Source: Aptenodytes patagonicus (lineage: Eukaryota > Chordata > Aves > Sphenisciformes > Spheniscidae). From it: a stretch of 64,000 nt of DNA. Where the stretch lies: assembly GCF_965638725.1 (NCBI RefSeq), contig NC_134951.1, forward strand, positions 103,439,811 to 103,503,810, read 5' to 3'. Both the position numbers and the translations under genes were made by a program. Shown in pieces: positions 12,982 to 25,491 of the stretch. Under the pieces are notes generated by a model. That model saw nothing but the letters and a program-made list of their open reading frames with translations, was not told the DNA's origin and searched no databases. Numbering within the stretch: position 1 is the first letter of the stretch; each line of letters starts with the position of its first letter.

Positions 12982-15017
12982 AATGAGAGGGCTGCCAGTG
13001 TATTCCAGTTATGCAGCAGCGGAATGGGAGTACCTCCAGAGGGCTCAGCCACTCTGAACTGTTTATTACACTCCAAACTGCAGCAGTGCCACGGAGCCTA
13101 CTTTAGCCACAGAACAAGACACTCTTGTGCTATGGGTGACAGCAGCACCAGCCAGACAGGCTGTCCCCATACTTACAATTTTAGAATAAGCAGCATCAGA
13201 GTGGTTTGTAGTGCCCAGTACACAGTCTGCACAAAGGGACGGTCAGCAGTCATCCAACTTTTCCTTCTCCCAGGCATTCAGCACTAACTGAGCCAAACCC
13301 ACTGGGAAGGGGAGCAGCATCGAGCTTTCTTCTGAACATGTACAAGAAGCAGGTGAGCAAGCAGAGACCATAAAAAATGAGAAAATATTTAACCATGCCT
13401 TAACTGTGCATGTACAAATTGCAGGATGGAGCCTAGTCCACTTGAAAAGGCCAATCAATACTGTGCTTACTGTTACTAATAGGGAAAATAAACAATGGGG
13501 CAGGATTAACAAACAGCTAGGATAGAGTCCTAGCAAGTTGCAAGCAGACCGTGCAACACAACTACCTTATGGATTATGGATTAAATGCATATCGTAAGGA
13601 TCCAAGGCATTCAGTGTAACTTTTCTTAGAGTCACTGTCTGAAAAGAGATTAAAATTCTAATGGAAATCTAGACTGAAGAAAAGAAAACAAATATGGAAC
13701 CATTCATCAATATTACAGTCTCTAAATTTCCATTGCATCTGTCCCAATAACTTATCTTATTGAAAAGTTAAAGTATGAGTAGTTCCTTTTTCCAATATGT
13801 GACTACTGGGCAGAGCAAAGGGCACAAATGGGGGAGTTTGATGAATACAGCAAAAGCAAGTGCAGTGTCCAGAGAACTGGAACGGAAAGGACTGCTTGAA
13901 AGAATGATCCTTCAGTCATGGACAGTTCTACCCATGTAACAAAAGAAAATCATGTTCAGTGTCCTATTCTGCTATATCCTGCTATTTTAAGGTTGTACAC
14001 TCTTTACTGACTTCTTAGCTTCACAGAAATCCTTGTGAAATTCCTTTTTTTTGGCTATTATTATACAGAATGTTCTTTTATGTGCCTAAGCAGAAGAAAC
14101 TAAGGAAAGAGCCACCTTTAGCCCAAAGGTGATATGAACTGCTTCCTCCACATTAATGAAACTATTGATTCCGATTACTGAGGAGCAAATCTCCAAAGTA
14201 ATAACATAGCTAGCAAGCAGAGGAAAAAAAACCCTACAAACAAATTAGGGAGTCATTATACTCCTCCAGGCTCACTGGGGCTTAGCTTTGGGGAGGAAAT
14301 TCTGCAGCCATGAATTGCTAACTTGGTAGGAAGAGAATCAGCATTGAAATCTGGCTCTAATCCTTTTCCTCCCATTCTATTGCCCAAAGCAGTACAGACT
14401 AAGTTTTATTTCCTGCAGGAGATTTTGTTCCTTACAAGACTCTACTAAGCCACTTAAAAACAAATGTCCTCATCACATAATACCAGTGCCAATTCTAGTG
14501 CTTAAGGAACATCCCAGCTACACAAAGCGGACATTGATTTGAGTGTGTATCTCAAAAATTATTGGCCACAGACAGTGCTTTGGCCTGGCATCTAGCTTTT
14601 ACCATCATTTAAATGAGTAATAAAGAGTTCTAATTTCCATAAAGATCCCTCTGCTTAGCTTATAAGGAACACACATTTAATGTATACACAAATAACGTAT
14701 ATTTGAAGAACCTTTGGTCTTGCCACAGTGGTAACAAGTGGCTGTAATATAACAGGGTCCTAAAGCCCATGCAGGGCTTTTACGTTAAGTTGAAATGGTA
14801 ACAGTCACTCACCTGCTAGTTTCCTATCGTATAAAACAGCCACAGTGCATCTGACTTCATGGAAAAGTGTCATGGTGGCAAACCAGTCGCAAAAAAATGT
14901 ATTCTGCATTTACAGCATTTTATGAAAGTCCTGCATATACCAAGGACCAAAACAGAACTCAGCTCCTAATAAAATGCCCTCTCCAATCATTTCTGCTTTC
15001 AAGTAGACAGCACAGCC

Positions 15018-15032
15018 TTTTTTTTTTTTTTT
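15018..15032. repeat. Poly(T) run
   Basis: Fifteen consecutive T, followed after a few bases by another short T run. Simple low-complexity sequence with no associated element. Confidence 0.85.
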
Positions 15033-18000
15033 AAATCTTCTTTTTTTCTGACTTCTAGTGCAAGGGAAAGAAAAACACTTTAAGTATATGTCCTTTCATT
15101 GCTGAGGCTTTGCGTGTGTGATCAATACCTTTACAGTGTAAGAATTAAGAGACTAAGTGGTCCCTCAAATACATATTTCAACTAGACAAGGGAAAGGCTT
15201 TACAGTTGTACTTTGGAAGTGACGAGTATCTTGGACCTCCTCCTTTTTGACTGAGATTCCTTGTAAGCCTGGTTAAAGAGATGCCCATTTCCTCAGTTCC
15301 CCCAGCAAAAGACTGCTTCCAGAGATTATCCCCTCTCCTTGATACCAACGCAACTCACCCAGACTAGTAAATGTAACTCATCTTGCCAAATAAATCCAAA
15401 CACCGCAGAAGAACTTGAGTTTTGCTACTTGGAATCTGGACAGGCCTCTTTAGGGGAGGAGAGGAAAAAAGAAAAAGGTAATCCATTCTAATGCACACAC
15501 AACACAAAAGTTAGTGTGTGGACCAAGCAGCATGGATCCACGTAAATCCTGCCTTCCCCAAGGCAGATGGGGGAATTAGGAGATGGATAGTTGCCTTGAA
15601 CAAACCTGTGAAGTAGCAGCTATTACTTCTGTTCAGAAGCCCTTTGTATGATTCTCCTCCTCTGCAAAAAACATCCAGTTTATTTGGGGAAATTACTTCA
15701 GATGTTAGTAGGAAAGAGGATTCGGATTATGTCCTATATTCACACAGAAGCCACCAGTGCTAGGTGCTACCAAATTAACAGCATGCAAAGTTTTTGACAC
15801 TAATGCCGACCTGCAAAGTTTAGATGGGGCAATGCACTGGAGACTGCAATGCACTGTAACTTCTAGTATTTTTTGTGGACTATGAGTCCTTTTGCCTAGA
15901 TTTCAGTTCAACCTTAAGAAGTTTTCTAGTGTTCCAATGCAATGACCAATACCTCATGTCTCTCTCTCCCTGCCTTTTGAGTCTTCTTTCCTCTTCCCCA
16001 TTTCAACTACTTGTGTCTTTAACTCCAGTGCAGTTTAAACAGCTCATCAATTTTCAGTCTCTTGATTATTCAAGTCTACTGTAAAATAGGATGACAGTGT
16101 CAATGCAGAAATTTGGTTTCCTGCAAAAAGGGCCAAGAGTCACAAAGTTTGTACACAAAGACACTTTAATGCAAATCAAATAGTACTATGTTTCATTCTA
16201 AGGTGCTCCACATCCTCAAACACTCAACATTGAGCTTCCCAGTTTTACCATTCCCTTGAGAAATTAACTTTTAGTCCAAACAACAGAATTTTAAAAAGAC
16301 AGCTCTTGAATGCTTCTTTTTTTTTTATTTAATCGATACTGTATTTCAATACCAACTGTTAAATCTTTATGAGCAACAGGAGCATATTCTGCAAATTTGT
16401 TGATCACTATATAGCACAACCTCAAAACTCTTATCCAAAACCCATGTATTCCAAAATTAGGTTTCCTCCCTCAACATGCAACATTTGAATAAAAAAGGCC
16501 TGACTTACTCCAAAAAATTCCACTGTGCAGTTATATAAACTCAGATTTCTTGACACCCACTCTGGCTTATGAAGACACAGGTTTATATAAAGGACCTTCA
16601 AGAGAAAATGAAAAATGAATATTATTTTGCTGAAATTTCCAGAGAATTCTAACACTTCCATTACCATAGCAGTACACATATATAAAGACACCATGTCCAC
16701 TATATCGTACTTCATAATATAATGTTTCTGAAGGACTATAATTGTTCTCTGCGCAAGGCTGTGGCATGTTATGCTGTGACTATATCAGAAACTACTACGC
16801 AGCCATTCCATTTTATTTAAGCCTTCATAATTAGGAAAGTACCTGTGTTGAAATTATATTTATTGAAAAAAATATATCTTACTTTAGATTAATAAAAGTG
16901 CACATTCTGTAAGTGCAGATTCCATTTCACCATTTCTACTGCTTGTTTGTTCTTCATTTTAGTTTCAATACCCAGTTTTTCATAACATTCTGCAAGGTCT
17001 GGACTGCAGAAATGAAGGCTATATTTGCCCTTAATCAAAACACTGGTTTAAAAGATGTTGTTTTCAGATCACCAACACATTTCAAGCAGTCTCAAGTATT
17101 TCAAAACCTCATTTTTCCATCCTACAGAACCAAAAATTCCATCACTAAATAGTGGTCTTTAAAAATAATCTGAAAACAATATACAAAATCTTTCAAGAGA
17201 GCAGAATAGCTATATAGTTGAAATCAGCAACACAGAGATTTTAAACATTAAAACAATCTTCCTACTTTTTATATGAGACCTCTGGACACAAGAAGATCGT
17301 GCATTTTGCATGGTTTTCTAGCCCCATATTTGTAAGCAGAGAGGCAGATTTTCAGACAGATTTCTTATTTAGCTAACAGGAAAATAAATCATATCGCAAA
17401 TGCAGTGCTGATGCTGCCTAGATTCTCTTGCTTACATCCATGGTATGTACCAAACTTCTTGTCCTTGCTTCTGAGGTTTATGTTTATACTCAGTGTCATT
17501 GTTGATGACTGATATATGTTAGCTAGTTTTAAAATAACTATCTTGGGAAGCTTCATAAAAACAGTACTGAGCTCTGATTCGCTGTGGGTATACTGTTACA
17601 GTTTACGCAGGAATGTGTCATCTTTGCTCACAGCCAGTGGAAAAATCTTTAACTCAACAGAAAGCATGGAATTGCATGACATTGTGTTAAGGAGTGTCAC
17701 AATTTCTACAAAAATGTAAATCTTTATGCCCAAACCCAGCAGGAACATGTCTTCAGCTAATCTTCCATCAACGCTTTCGGTTTAAATTCACAGGTAAATC
17801 CCGTATCCATCTCTGGAGAACATCTTGCAGGAAGGGTAAGATGGAGAGAGAGCAAGTAAAGACAAAGGTGCAATACACGGCATGCAGTTTCTCTCTGCAC
17901 TGTGTGCATTTTGGGGGAGGGAAAGTCTCTGTGCAGCTGCATGCGAAACAGTTTAAAGACAGAGCAGAAGTTATTCCAGCAATCAGCTCCTCCGTGCCTT

Positions 18001-18515
18001 ACCCGCCCCAAGGGTCGGCTATTGCAACCTGTGAAATGACTCTGCCAGGCAGGGGCACAGCATTATTTCCAGTGTATCCAGATGAAGCAGCTCAGCTTGA
18101 AGCTGCAAGGAAGGATTCTTTCTTCTTGCCTTGGCTATTTGATGCAAAAGATAGCAGTATCAGGCAGCTGGCTGCGTAACAGGGAGTCATGTTACCAATC
18201 TCTCTCTCCTCCGAGGGAAAGAAGAAAAAATGACTTCACGTCAGACTATTACGGATACTAATACTTTTCTCAAACGCAGAAACACACAGTGATTTTACAA
18301 AATACTGGCTAGACACCGTGGCACACTGACTAAAAGAAATAATTTGAGTACAAGCTTAATAAGGCAGGGTAAAAGATTCACCACCTTACAGCTAATGACA
18401 CTTTGAAAATGAGTCTGCTGTGTGTGATTTCACTGATGCCTGAGGGAGACAAAGCTCTTTCTATTCATGTTTTTCATATTTTCAGTCAAACAGATTGCTG
18501 AATAATCATGTTTTC

Positions 18516-18526
18516 TTTATTTTAAT
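18516..18526 (-). terminator. Candidate overlapping poly(A) signals
   Basis: Read on the minus strand, these 11 bases contain ATTAAA overlapped by AATAAA. This is the first canonical signal I find downstream of the stop codon in candidate exon T, about 1.9 kb away. If T is the last coding exon, this is the natural 3'-end candidate. No strong GU-rich downstream element is obvious, and AATAAA is common by chance in AT-rich DNA. Confidence 0.22.
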
Positions 18527-20434
18527 GGGTGAGGAAGCTATTATACAGAAGGTGTTTCCATATGTCGTAGTTAATAAAGGCAATTCTTACTAATAAGAAT
18601 AGGTTGTCTCCGCTCAGTTATCTGATGAAAAGCCCTCCTGTTGTGAGGAAAAAGCAGATCATGTGGCTAGAAGAGACTCCTAGGGCTGCACACTTTAGTG
18701 GCTACTGGAAAGAACTGTAAGCAGATGAATCCCAGGTCTTCTCCAATTGTGTCCAAATCAGTGACATTCACTCGGGTGCTCAGGGTACTAGGAGCACTTC
18801 GTGTCATAATCTCTCCTTCATATTCACTCTTTTCTTGCTGGTGAAGGACAGTGGATAAGACCTGGATCCATCACTCCAGAAAATCATCAGCAAGTCCCTT
18901 CCAGAGGTCAAGGTGCTTTCTTTTTTGAAGAAGCATCTAGGTCACTGTCTCAAGAGCTCAAAATCCTACACGGAGAGTATGGCTAGTTATAGGCTGAGAT
19001 CACAGATGCTCTTTCAGGCTGAAACCATAAATCGCATGGGGGGGAAATAATTTTGGGGGAATCACCCAGAGGTATGAGACACCACTGACATCTTTGTCTT
19101 TCTAACCACAGAGCTGAGGGCACCTCCACAACTGGATGAAAACCTCACATCTATACTATACTGTTAGAGCTACCTAGTAAAGAGAGAAAAAAAAAATCTT
19201 GAAACTCATCTCAGCTTACTATGACGTGTTCAGTGTCTGACTACCTCTTAAAAAGCCATACGGAAACCAAACCTATTGAAGGATATAACTTGCCTCAGAT
19301 AATCAACATATCCCAACTAGGTTGGGTATACAGCAGTGCTACACACTGGTTGCCTCTTGATTTCAAAGTAGGGCAGAGATTGTTCACCTGTAAGTACCTG
19401 AGTAGAAAAAAGACCTGCCTCTGTTGCCGTTCCCACTTTCAGGGGGACTGACAGTTTCCTACAAGTAGTTTCAAAAGGCACATCATCTCTCCATGGTAAG
19501 TATCCACCTGTAGCCTTACAATTATGAACTTCAAAGCATTCCGCAAGACATCTGTTTATCCAGACGTATCAAAATGTAGAAATTATTTTGTGGAGAGACA
19601 TTTCTAATAGGAAATACTCTATTTCTTCATGTTTTCCTGGGAATGGCGTTCTGCTGGTTTTCCCTATTCAGAATAGGCTTCAAGAAATGCAAAAAATACC
19701 CAAAGAAATAGGTGGATGCTTGCAAATATATAGACAATGGGACCAGTTCCTACACATGCAACTAGTCCAGCTGGATGTTCACTGCCACACATAATACTTT
19801 TCAAGATTTCAACCAAAGCTAACATGGCCAGCATTTTGAAAATTGGCCACTAATTATGGGCACTTCCTAATTCAGTCTAAGTTTCAGAACTGCTAAACAA
19901 CTCCTTGTCCTCATTTCAGGGTCTGAATGCTCAGCACTTCAGAAAATCAAATCCAACGTGACTCAAGCCAATACTGAAAAATACAAACACCCAAAGTTTG
20001 CAGCTGTTTTTGAAAATGCAAGCCCCTTAAGGCTAAATCCCACTTTAAAGACACTGCAATAGTTTTGAAAGCTGCATTTTTTTTTATCAAGCCACTAGAA
20101 GGCATAGACAAATGTGGTGGGTGGACTCTGCATCCATACTCCTTCAGCGTGGTCAGTGCAAACAGTCCCTCCCTGACCAGTCAATGCTGATGACTGGGAA
20201 TGGAGGGAATAGCAGGACAATCCAGGACAGGCCTGCACAGTGAACCAGAAGTAGCCTTTGCAGAGACGAGGGAAAACAAGGGCTGCTGTTGGATCCTGCC
20301 CAGAACACAGAACCCAGCCACAATCTGTCCGTACGGTGTTTCTGTCCTGAAGAAGATGTGAAAGGTCCTGTTGTATCCGCATTCACAATTAAACATGATT
20401 CTGACATGATTATGGTGCTGATGCTGTTATATCT
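18527..20434 (-). other. Possible 3'UTR of the minus-strand gene
   Basis: This stretch lies between the stop codon of candidate exon T and the first AATAAA on the minus strand. It has no open frame that I would call a gene. Its assignment as 3'UTR depends entirely on exon T being real and terminal. Confidence 0.2.
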
Positions 20435-20570
20435 TCAGTGCATGATGGTTCCTGGCTCTGTTCGTGCCTGCCTATTGTTCATGAATGAGTTTGTCTTTGC
20501 AATGATCGGGGAACAAGGTGTTCTGGAAGCTCTTTTCAGCTGTGACCTGGTGAACTTCTTACGGATTTTT
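20435..20570 (-). CDS. Candidate terminal coding exon T, unrecognised protein
   Basis: This would be the last coding exon of a minus-strand gene. The acceptor (AG at 20571-20572) is preceded by an exceptionally long pyrimidine tract on the minus strand (20575-20612). The first base completes a codon begun in exon B, giving Arg. Forty-four codons then follow before a TGA at 20435-20437. The peptide is strongly basic at its start (KIRKKFTRSQLKR) and ends in RTEPGTIMH, with 11 Lys/Arg in 44 residues. The first cluster resembles a nuclear localisation signal. Phase agrees with a direct splice from exon B (39590-39744). I do not recognise the protein family. The plus strand is also open across much of this interval (20289-20576), but that frame looks antisense and has no splice support. 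Confidence 0.48.
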
Positions 20571-20574
20571 CTGT

Positions 20575-20612
20575 AAGGAGGGAAGGAGGAAAGGAGGGAA
20601 AGAAGAGAGAGA
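20575..20612. repeat. 38-nt uninterrupted polypurine tract
   Basis: All 38 bases are A or G on the plus strand, made of GGAAGGA-type units followed by GAGAGA. On the minus strand it is a pure pyrimidine tract ending just before 'acag', where it serves as the polypyrimidine tract of candidate exon T. Long purine tracts of this kind can also form triplex DNA. Confidence 0.85.
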
Positions 20613-23600
20613 CAACAGAAGAGATAAAACTCAGTCTTTAACAGAAGACCGCTCAAGAGCCCGTAACAAACATAACAAATACTCTTACCAGAGCAGGAAG
20701 GCTAGTTCATGGAAAAGAGACTTGCAGTCAACAAGAGTGAGCCCTGTCCATCAACTGATGATTCACAGTTGTCTCCAACTAGTAACTCAGTTGTCTCCAA
20801 CTAGTAACTGGTAATTGCTCAGTGAAAAGCGAGTTGGTGTTAGACAATATTTGGACAGTAACGTTTAGTTATATGAAATCTTGGGCCAGAATGCTCAAAT
20901 GGTGAATCCTCACATATGATATCAATACAGGAATGAAGGACCACAGAAGAAAGAACTTCATTAGCACCCAAGTGAATGTGTTACCTCTTTAAAAGTGGTG
21001 GACTGGGAGCAATTGTTATTTGCACTGTATCAGTACTGCAGATAAAGGATGACCCGAATCTCTGGGCTTTTTGTACTAGTGCCTTTCAGGTCCAGTAAAT
21101 TCACTTTAATTTTAGACTTTTAGATCATAAATCATACATATTAACTACAGGTAGCCATGTTGTTTGTATTGTAATCTTATACATCCAAGGATGGTTAATT
21201 CTGAAGCAAACAGCTTTCTTATGTTCCAACTGCTATCTCTCGCTATTATATAGAGAAACCAATAACCACAATGCTGAGTGTATCCAGAGTAGAGTATCAG
21301 AAAACACAGAAATGACACACACAGAGTATGTCAAGAACCACCTTCATTGGCAGAGTCCTGAATATTAGATGTTACTGGAAAATTACCCATTTTCTGAATT
21401 CACTCAGAATTCCCAGCTTTCGTTTAGGTAGTTTTATAAATTACAGAGATTTTGAGCTTACGGAAATGAATTAAAGCAAACTGGGGCCTCTAACACTAAA
21501 TCAGACCAGGCTTTCTAATACAAACCTTCCAAGTTGAAAATGTGACCTGAGTACAAACTACAGGGTGATGATGTGTCTACCTGCATCAAGGCTTTGAGAT
21601 GGTAACTCAAGAAGTGATTTGTCCCTTTCACCTTAATGGGCTGTTAACTCTGAAACTGAAAAATGGTGGCACGTGACATTGAAAATACAGGATCACCTTA
21701 ACATAAATTCTATTGAATACTAAAATGATAATTTGCATATTAAATTTCAAACACGTATTTAGTTACTGGTTGAGTATTCCCCAGGAATATAAGCTTCCAG
21801 TTGAGTAACTGGGCCACAGAAGAGAACATAGACAAAACAAAAAGCCAAAAAACAGGAGAACATACTGTGCTCTTAGAGGTTAAAGGGAGCCTCAAAAACA
21901 CATCTATTTTGGTTAATATATTTAAAAGGTGGAGAGAAGTATTCATTTTAGCTGCCTGAAAGCAGGATGTCATCAGCATCTCATGGCCTGGAATGCCAAA
22001 TTAGGATTTAGCATCATTCAGTAATAAGCACAGCAAAAGAAAAGGAAATGAATCGCCAGAAAGTGAAGTTTAGGCTTTTCACACAATCCCACAGAGACAC
22101 AGACTTACTGTTTGAGTACTTACTTTACATGGTCATCTTTAATTAGGCCTAAAAAGATATTCAACTGATTGACAAGATTCTGCATACCTTCCAGAATGGT
22201 AGAATCGTAAAAATGTAACCTGAGACTGGTAGAAACACGTATTTCTAAAGTAATAAGACAGCTAGGTTTTGTAAATTCATGTGATTAGACAATGGCTGTT
22301 ACCCACACTGATTATTAATGGGGATCATTCCAGCAAAAGCTTACAGAACTGGATCCCTCTTGATATATTTGTTTGCAAAACTTTGTATTTATTTTCAGGA
22401 CGAATGTGGTCATTAATCATTTGAGAAGCCCATGGTTTACAAAAATGTTAGATAATAGTTTGCCCTTTTGAATTTTTAATCTGGCAACTTCATAAACAGC
22501 CAAGAAGTTCCTACTAATGAAAGCAATTTGCAGCTGACACTAAATGTAAGGACAGTAAAGTATTTGTGATTACAATTTGTGATTATTGGGTAGGGACAGT
22601 AAAGTCAAAAGATGTAGTTATTCTCATTAAATACGGGTTCGAAACTAGCATGAAAAAAGGCAGAACGAAAAAGGAGGAGTCATCAGCATTACATCAAGCA
22701 AACTACAAAAAGAGTCAACTCTTCACTTAGTATAAATAAAAGTAGCTCTATATAGACTGTCAGAACAACTAATCTGGTACGCACTCCAAAAAGACAAACC
22801 AGCACTTCTATTGCAACAGGATTGTGAAAATACTTCCAGAAATTAGCTTTCTGGGACATAGCCTTTCAGAAATAAAATGGGAAGAATGGAAATTTCCACT
22901 GCCTTCATCAAACGTAATACTTAAACAACCATTTCATTAAAAGCCAAAACTGTTCTTTTTACTGCAAAAAATATAGAGGGTGGAGGGAACTGATTCTTTA
23001 CACTGAAGAATTTAGCATCTAAATACAGTCAAGGTTTTTGAGAGGCACTGATCAGGTTTTATAATGCTTCAGAGTTTTTTTTAAGACTTAAACATGCAGG
23101 TTGTAATAGTAGCTGATGAAAGGCAGGAAATTCAAAGATAAGGCTGTCGGTGGCCCTTTCGCTCAGAGCACTTCAACACGCTCTCGTCCCTCCCCCAACA
23201 ACACAGTGAATTAAGGGCAGAGTCACCTTTAATGTTCAATTTCCTGTCCCTTCTTCAGTTAATACCAGCCATATGTTTTAACTACATAAAGCTTTTATTT
23301 GGTGATGGCAAGTAAATGGCTTTAATATCTGTAGCGTTGATAACATCCTTTGCAGTTGTTATGAAAGAGTAATTGCCGTTTTCCCCTGCTTTTTCCTTTG
23401 ACTTTTGTACTAGTGCTTGAAGTATGATGCGTTACAGACTTCATTTGAAATGCGAATGAAAAAGTATTTTAAAGCCTTTGCACAGTATTTCTAGTCCTCC
23501 TGAGACCAAAGGTATGAGAATGAATCAAACTTTTAATAGGTGATTGGTATGTAAAGCCCACTGTGCTCATTTTTATGTCAAATGCGATGCACTGCTGCTC

Positions 23601-25479
23601 ATGTAGGAATAAGACAAATTCTTTATGTCTGCATGATACTTCAATTAGTAACTGCAGGTAAAGGTACGCAAGACCCCTGGCACCTATTCCGGGAAATATA
23701 GAAATGTACGTAAGTACCACAGACTATTAAGACCTGTCTTCTCTTTGCAAGTTTCGTACACAGACTGGCACCTACTGGGTAGAAATAATAGTTGGGCTGT
23801 ATAGGGCACTCATGCCACGCTTAAATTTAATCAGGCAAACCATTTCAAGGAACCAACCCTTTCTCAGGATCTAAGTGAATTCCACGTAACTAACCATCTG
23901 GTGAAGTTAAGCACAATCCTATATAATCTGTTATGTCCAGATTTCTCAGGAATAGGATAGCTGGTAACAAAATTTCTCATTTATAAAAGCTGACTCAAAG
24001 ACCCCTGCTCTAATTATACCACGCGTTAAAACAGCAGCAATTTTTAAACTTGAATAAAATAAAGAAAGGTGACCTTCAGTTGATGTTAGTCAAGAATGTG
24101 GTTTTCAAGCCTTTTCTAATAGGAGTTAAAGTCATTACTTGCTTTAGCTCTGTTGATATCAGGCGTATCTGTCTGTTACTGCTTCTATATATAAACTGTT
24201 GCGCATCGGTCTTGCCTCCTCTGCATTAGACTCAGAGTTGTGATGACTGGAGTCATCACACATATTTGGCTATACCAATGGTACTTAAGAAGTAATACTA
24301 AATAAATTCAAGTTATGGCAGAAGTTTTTACTATGAGAGAAATTAATTCCATGTAAAGGCCCGCTGAAATTTTAGCAGATGACAAACCTTGTTTTGAAAG
24401 TGAATGGAAAGAAACAAACATTTTCCTATGAAGGGGAATCGCCCCCAACACACACACACTTTTGAGATGTCCCTAACCCTTCTTAAATACCAAGGTCCAG
24501 AAGCTCTTTTGATGCTCTGTTTCCACTAAAAATATATTAAGGACCTAATACAAACCTGGCTACAGAGTTTTCAGCTGAAGGGCATAATATTAAGTTTCAT
24601 GCTCTACCTAAATTAGTTTGATCTTTTTGCCCAAGTCTTTCTTAGACTGATGCCATTTGAGCAACATCCTTATGTACAAAGACCTAGTGCTGTGGAAATG
24701 TATTATTGCCCAATAATAATACATGGCAGCAGGCATGAGAGAACTGATTCCCTGGACAATCATAGCTGAAATTCCACCTAATCTCTAGATTGGGGTGAAG
24801 TATTCTGGTATGACTTGCCAATTGTAAACAGCAACGTAAATGTGCCAGGTGCACAAAATACTGCCAACCCTGGAAGAAGGTGGAGTTTTAGACATTAACT
24901 ACAGCAAGGCAGGATTTTGCATTCTCGCACAGGTTTTATGCGAAACTTGCAATCAGTCTAACCATCAAGACATTCAGAGAGAAAAACTAAACTTAAAAAA
25001 AAAGTCTTCTAGATAAAGATTTGTGAAGTTGCTGCTGCTCCAGGGCAATGTAAATTTTGTGCAATGTAAATTTTCAGTGCAAGCTCAAGGCCAGTTAGCA
25101 AAAACAACTGTTTAAAACATAACCATCATTCCTTGGGGGTTATTAGACCTAATTATCACTCATTTCTCTGAGGGCTTCTTGTATCCAGAGGTACACTATA
25201 ACTATTCAGTGGATTAAATTACAAGAGGGGGCACTATCTTAGGAGGCTGATAGGCTTTCTATTAATTTCAACAGGCTTTTAAACAAAGTGAAAGGCCAAA
25301 ATGTGTGCAATGCTGAGTCTGCTCAAAGAGAATTTAACTGGGATGAAGCTGTAGACACAGATCCTTAGAAACCTGACAGGCTACAGAGAGACTGAATGAC
25401 TCGCAGCACTTCCTACATTTCTACCTGTGTGGAAATGAGAAGTATTTTATTTAACTATTTGGCTTGCTGGTTTAGACTT
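20613..25479. other. Intronic sequence of the B-T interval, part 1
   Basis: AT-rich sequence with no supported exon. It includes a perfect 22-base tandem duplication at 20766-20809. The 23150-23450 stretch has several homeobox-like TAATTG/TTTAAT strings and could be a conserved non-coding element, but conservation cannot be judged from one sequence. Confidence 0.45.
20766..20809. repeat. Perfect 22-bp tandem duplication
   Basis: The unit beginning 'cagttgtctccaactagt' is present twice without mismatch (20766-20787 and 20788-20809). It is a recent local duplication. Confidence 0.95.
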
Positions 25480-25491
25480 CCCCCCCCCCCC
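25480..25491. repeat. Poly(C) run
   Basis: Twelve consecutive C followed by 'tcag'. The 'cccccctcag' ending resembles a plus-strand splice acceptor, but no open exon follows, so it is recorded only as a homopolymer. Confidence 0.9.

Larger units (their letters stand above)
10096..18515. other. Non-coding sequence, no supported gene
   Basis: About 8.4 kb with no supported gene. It includes a small 19-base-period duplication (12947-12981) and a T run (15018-15032). The open frame at 17694-18179 on the plus strand (161 codons) lies in a slightly GC-richer patch, but it has no recognisable domain and contains internal donor-like sites. I treat it as chance. If the minus-strand gene ends at exon T, this region is 3' flanking DNA. 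Confidence 0.5.

Noticed and set aside
14813..14903. Possible 91-nt minus-strand exon with a strong donor (GCAG|GTGAGT) and open frame NTFFCDWFATMTLFHEV..
   Set aside because: The acceptor side has almost no pyrimidine tract, and it lies downstream of the stop in candidate exon T. It fits only if T is skipped and exon C is used, which stacks weak assumptions.
15359..15447. Minus-strand interval with a good acceptor tract and donor CTGG|GTGAGT
   Set aside because: All three frames contain stops, so it is not an internal coding exon. It might be an untranslated exon but has no other support.
18005..18030. 26-nt minus-strand candidate exon (VAIADPWG)
   Set aside because: Too short, phase does not fit the chain, and no neighbour exon was found to correct it.
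17694..18179. 161-codon plus-strand open frame
   Set aside because: No recognisable motif, no supporting splice or start context, and the composition changes abruptly along it. Likely chance.
22119..22160. 25-nt minus-strand candidate exon (LIKDDHV) with donor GTAAGTACTC
   Set aside because: Needs an unseen partner exon to fit phase between B and T. Direct B-T joining is simpler.
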